A stretch of DNA of 64,000 nucleotides from NCBI GenBank assembly GCA_947683625.1, contig CANTUR010000044.1:1860001-1924000 (forward strand), given 5' to 3'. Position 1 is the stretch's first letter; each line of letters starts with the position of its first letter. This DNA is from Mallotus nudiflorus (lineage: Eukaryota > Streptophyta > Magnoliopsida > Malpighiales > Euphorbiaceae). Made by a program: the position numbers and the translations under genes. The notes under the pieces are model-generated. The model searched no databases. It was not told the DNA's origin and saw only the letters and a list, made by a program, of their open reading frames with translations. Positions 58,676-64,000 of this stretch are shown here, one piece after another.

Positions 58676-61600
58676 TAAATATATGTTCTAGCCTTCCAAA
58701 CTCATAAATAAAATTGATTTTATTTGATGCTAAAATTGTGCACATTTGTGCAAGTTTGAACGAAAAACTTTATATAGGGCAAATTTTTGCATGAATGGTT
58801 TTAAACATGTTATCTAATGCTCTAATTATATTTTTAAAATTGCAAATACATGTTCCAACATTCTAAACCCATAAATTGTATTCATTTTATTGAATGCACA
58901 AATTGTGCACCATTGCACATGTTTGAATGCATAAAGTGAACTTGTGCAAATTTGTGCACGAATGGTTTTAAATGTGTTATCTAATGTTTCAATTGAATAT
59001 TTACAATGGTAAATATATTTTCCAGCATTTGAAACACATAAATCAAATAAATGTAATTGAATGCTCAAGTTGTGCACATTTACGCAAGTTTGATCTTAAA
59101 ATGTAAAGTCATACAAATTTGTGCATGATAGGCTTTAAACATGTCATCCAATGTTCTAATTACATATTTGAAATTGTAAATATAACTTCCAGCATTCTAC
59201 ACTCAAAAATTTAATTGATTTAAATGAATTCATAATTTTTGCACTATTGAATGCATGGACAGAACTTGTGCAAATTTGTGCACGAATGGTTTTAAATGTG
59301 TTATCCAATGTTCCAATTGCATATTTACAATTGTATATATGTGTTCCAGCATTCCAAACTTATAAATCATATTGATTTTATTGAATGCTCAATTTCTAGA
59401 ACATTTGTGAAAGTTTGAATGCAAAATTTTAACTAGTGCACATTTGTGCCGGAATGGTTTTAAAAATGTTATCCAATATTCTAATTACATATTTAAAATT
59501 GCAAATACATGTTTCATCATTCTAAACCCATAATTGTAATCATTTAATTGAATGCACAAATTGTGCACCATTGCACATTTTTGAATGCGTAAAGTGAACT
59601 CGTGCAAATTTGTGCATGAATGGTTTTAAATGTGTTATCCAATGTTCCAATTTCATATTTACAATCATAAATGCATGTTCCATCATTACAACTCATAAAT
59701 CAAATTGATTTAATTGAATGGTTAGCCTGTGCACATTTGTACAACTTTGAACATAGAATGGGAATTTATGCAAATTTATGCACTCAGTTTGCAACATATT
59801 ATCCAATGTTCCAATTACATATTTGCAATTGTAAATATAACTTCCAGCATTCTACACTCAAAAATTTAATTGATTTAATCGAATTCATAATTTTTTCACT
59901 ATTGCGTATATTTAAACACATAAATTGAACTCGTGCAAATTTGAGCATGAATGGTTTTAAACATGTTATCCAATGTTCCAATTGCATATTTACAATTGTA
60001 AATATATGTTCTAGCATTCCAAACACATAAATGAAATAGATTTTATTGAACTTAAAATGTGAAGTTGTACAAATTTTTGTACGATAGGTTTTAAACATGT
60101 CATCCAATGTTCCATTTATTTATTTACAATTGGAAATACATATTCCATCATTCTAAACCCATAAATCTTATCCATTTAATTGAATACACAAAGTGTGCAC
60201 CTTTGTGCACTTTTGAATGCATAAAGTGAACTCGTGCAAATTTATGCATGAATTGTTTTAAACATGTTATCCAATGTGCATATTCACAAATGTAAATATA
60301 TGTTCCAACCTTCTAAACTTATAAATAAAATTGATTTTATTGAATGCTCAAATTGAGCACATTTGTGTAAATTTAAACACAAAACTTTAACTAGTGCAAA
60401 TTTGTGCACGAGTGGTTTTAAATATGTTATCCAATATTCTAATTACATATTTAAAATTGAAAATATGTGATCCATCATTCTAAACCCATAAATTGTATTC
60501 ATTTAATTGAATGCACAAATTGTGCACCATTGCACATATTTGAACGCTTAAAGTGAACTCGTGTAAATTTGTGCACGAATAGTTTTAAACGTGTTATCCA
60601 ATGTTCCAATTGCATATTTACAATCAAAAATGGATGTTCCAACATTGCAAACCCATAAATCAAATTGATTTAATTGAATGCTCTGGCTATGCACATTTAT
60701 GCATGTTTGAACGCAGAATGGGAATTCAAGAAAATTTGTGCACTCGGTTTGAAACATGTTATCCAATATTCTAATTAAATATTTATAATTGTAAATACAA
60801 CTTCCAACATTCTACACTCATAAATTTAATTGATTTAATTGAATACACAATTTATGCACCTTTACGCATGTTTGAACACATAAATTGAACTTATGCAAAT
60901 TTGTGCACAAATGGTTTTAAACATGTTATCCAATGTTCCAACTGCATATTTACAATCATAAATATATATTCCAGCATGCCAAACACATAAATCAAATAGA
61001 TTTAATTGAATGTTCAATTTGTGCACATTTGTGAAAGTTTAAACTTAAAATGTCAAGTACAAATTTGTGCACGATATGTTTTAAACATGCCATCCACTAT
61101 TGAAATTACATATTTACAATTGCAAATACATGTTCCATCATGCTAAATCCATAAATCTTATTCATTTAGTTGAATGCACAAAGTGTGCACCTTTGCGCAC
61201 ATTTGAATGCATAAAGTGAACTCGTGCAAATTTATGCACGAATTATTTTAAACATGTTATCCAATGTTCCAATTGCATATTCACAAATGTAAATATATGT
61301 TCCAGCCTTCTAAACTCATAAATAAAATTATTTTATTGAATGCTCAAATTGAGCACATTTTGCGTAAGTTTGAACATAAAACTTTGACTAGTGCAAATTC
61401 GAGCACGAATGGTTTTAAATATGTTATCCAATGCTCTAATTACATATTTAAAATTGAAAATAAATGTTCCAACATTCTAAACCCATAAATTGCATTCATT
61501 TAATTAAATGCAGAAATTATGCACCATTGCACATGTTTGAATGTATAAAGTGAACTTGTGCAAATTTGTGCACAAATGGTTTTAAACTTGTTATCCAATG

Positions 61601-64000
61601 TTTCAATTGCATATTTACAATGGTAAATATATTTTCCAGCATTCAAAACACATAAATCAAATTAATTTAATTGAATGCTCAATTTGTGCACATTTGTGCA
61701 AGTTTGAACTCAAAATGTGAAGTTATACAAATTTATGCACAATAGGTTTTAAACATGTCATCCAATGTTCCAATTACATATTTACAATTGGAAATACATT
61801 TTCCATCATTCTAAACCCATGAATCTTATTCATTTAATTGAATACACAAACTGTGCACCTTTGCGCATGTTTGAATGCATAAAGTGAACTCATGCAAATT
61901 TGTGCATGAATGGTTTTCAAACATGTTATCCAATTTTCCTATTGCATATTTAAAATTTTATATATGTATTCCAGCATTCCAAACTTATAAATCAAATTGA
62001 TATTATTGAATGCTCAATTTGTACACATTTGTGCAAGCGTGAACACAAAATGTTATCTAGTGCAAATTTATGCTGGAATGGTTTTAAACATGTTATTTAA
62101 TATTCTAATTACATATTTAAAATTGAAAATACATGTTTCATCATTCTAAACCCATAAATTCTAATAATTTAATTAAATGCATAAATTGTGCACCATTGCA
62201 CATATTTGAACACATAAAGTGAACTCGTGCAAATTTATGCACGAATGGTTTTAAACGTGTTATCCAATGTTCCAATTGCATATTTACAATCACAAATGGA
62301 TGTTCCAACATTGCAAACCCATAAATCAAATTGATTTAACTGAATGCTCTGGCTGTGCACATTTGTGCATGTTTGAACATAAAATGGGAATTCATGCAAA
62401 TTTGTGCACTCATTTTAAAACATGTTATCCAATGTTCTAATTAAATATTTATAATTTTAAATACAACTTCCGACATTCTACACTCATAAATTTAATTGAA
62501 TGCACAACTTTTGCACCTTTGTGCATGTTTGAACACATAAATTGAACTCATACAGATTTGTGCACAAATGGTTTTAAACATGCTATCCAATGTTCCAATT
62601 GTATATTTACAATCATAAATATATTTTCCAGCATTCCAAACACATAAATCAAATAGATTTAATTAAATGCTCAATTTGTGCACATTTACGCAAGTTTGAA
62701 CTCAAAATGTCAATTGCAAATTTGTGCACGATATGTTTAAACATGTCATAAAATGTTCAAATTACATATTTAAAATTACAAATACATGTTCCATCATTCT
62801 AAACCCATAAATCTTATTCATTTAGTTGAATACACAAAGTGTGCACCTTTGCGCATGTTTGAACGCATAAAGTGAACTCATGCAAATTTGTGCACAAATT
62901 ATTTTAAACATGTTATCCAATGTTCCAATTGCATATTCATAAATGTAAATATATGTTCTAGCCTTCCAAACTCATAAATAAAATTGATTTTATTGAATGC
63001 TCAAATTGAGCATATTTGTGTAAGTTTGAACACAAAACTTTAACTAGCGCAAATTTGTGCATGAATGGTTTTAAATATGTTATCCAATGCTCTAATTACA
63101 TATTTAAAATTGAAAATGCATGTTCCAACATTTTAAACCCATAAATTGTATTCATTTAATTGAATGCACAAATTGTGCACCATTGCACATGTTTGAATGC
63201 AAAAAGTAAACTTATGCAAATTTGTGCACAAATGGTTTTAAAATTATTATCCAATGTTTCAATTGCATATTTACAATGGTAAATATATTTTCCAGCATTC
63301 AAAACACATAAATCAAATTGATTTAATTGAATGCTCAATTTGTGCACATTTGTGCAAGTTTGAACTCAAATGTAAAGTCATACAAATTTGTGCACGATAG
63401 GTTTTAAATATGTCGTCCAATGTTCCAAATACATATTTACAATTGGAAATAAATTTTCCATCATTCTAAACCCATAAATCTATTCATTTAATTGAATACA
63501 CAAACTATGCACCTTTCTGCGCGTTTGAATGCATAAAGTGAACTCGTGCAAATTTATGCACGAATGGTTTTTAAACATGTTATTCAATATTCCTATTGCA
63601 TATTTACAATTGTATATATGTATTCCAACATTCCAAACTTATAAATCAAATTGATTTGATTGAATGCTCAATTTGTGCACATTTGCGCAAGCGTGAACGT
63701 AAAATGTTAACTAGTGCAAATTTGTGTTGGAATGGTTTTAAACATGTTATCCAATATTATAACTACATATTTAAAATTTCAAATACATGTTTCATCATTC
63801 AAAACCCATAAATTGTAATAATTTAATTAAATGCACAAATTCTGCACCATTGTACGTATTTGAATGCATAAAGTGAAATCGTGCAAATTTGTGCACAAAT
63901 ATTTTTAAACGTGTTATCCAATGTTCAAATTGCATATTTACAATCACAAATGGATGTTCCAACATTACAAACCCTTAAATCGAATTGATTTAGCTAAGTG
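58676..64000. repeat. Satellite array, ~167-bp monomers with ~1,655-bp higher-order repeat (to window end)
   Basis: About 32 monomers. Anchors are spaced 163-168 with occasional 134-160 variants. Monomer types recur in fixed order: the type with CGATAGGTT/TCATCC lies at 61090, 61758, 62746 and 63413 (spacings 668, 988, 667); CTCTGGCT(A/G)TGCAC at 60681 and 62347; AAGCGTGAAC at 62035 and 63689; the TCATTTAGTTGAAT type at ~61163 and ~62818. A ten-monomer unit of ~1,655 bases thus repeats, with a shortened six-monomer version between 60100 and 61090. No coding content; short frames are periodic artefacts. Confidence 0.95.

Noticed and set aside
54107..63811. Numerous 60-100 codon ORFs in the satellite (e.g. 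MFQLHIxKCKYMFQPSKLINQID-like)
   Set aside because: They recur with the monomer period on both strands and are by-products of repeat length; no evidence of coding selection.
53985..64000. CRISPR-like or minisatellite array with spacers
   Set aside because: Repeats are contiguous ~167-base monomers with no unique spacers, in plant nuclear DNA; a satellite explains it fully.

Overview
This is nuclear DNA of a flowering plant, probably a eudicot. It is very AT-rich, has canonical GT-AG introns and almost no intact reading frames, and is dominated by nested LTR retrotransposons (Ty3/gypsy and Ty1/copia), an L1-type LINE and a Mutator-like element carrying a host gene copy. It ends in a large tandem satellite array. 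Species cannot be fixed from the sequence; a Malpighiales/Euphorbiaceae-type genome is only a guess. There are no bacterial, organellar, tRNA or rRNA features.

Layout. 1-5300: 3' end of a Tekay/Del-like gypsy element with a long LTR, then a second gypsy remnant. 5470-9577: decayed L1-type LINE on the minus strand whose 5' end is tandemly duplicated (~666 bp). 9680-9870: promoter plus first 16 codons of a truncated duplicate of the gene at 16984. 9871-16800: AT-rich DNA with degenerate ~0.5 kb tandem units, split by a 3.3 kb Mutator-like element (12548-15871; 9-bp TSD, ~300-bp TIRs) that captured a CBS-domain gene (CBSX5-like) and later took a solo LTR. 16984-22253: the one credible host gene, three exons, 320 aa, with an eight-cysteine FYVE/XLG-like zinc cluster formed across exons 1 and 2.

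22652-30794: a copia-type LTR split by a nearly full-length gypsy element (23832-30296) whose polyprotein reads into its own 3' LTR. 31167-44153: a three-level nest: an old LTR, inside it a SIRE/Maximus-like copia element on the minus strand, and inside that element's 5' LTR a solo copia LTR. 45283-45546: AT-rich foldback. 45930-53984: mosaic of LTRs and deletion derivatives of the 23832-type gypsy group.

53985-64000 (window end): satellite of ~167-bp monomers, interrupted at 55744-58675 by a pol-deleted gypsy element with a perfect 5-bp TSD. Variant monomers recur about every 1,655 bp (ten monomers), i.e. a higher-order repeat. Monomer length, higher-order structure and adjacent gypsy elements whose ORF enters the LTR (reported for the centromeric CRM clade) together suggest (peri)centromeric DNA. 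That is the main hypothesis of this annotation. Apart from the 16984 gene, everything here is explained by transposition, deletion and tandem duplication; no gene cluster acting together was found.
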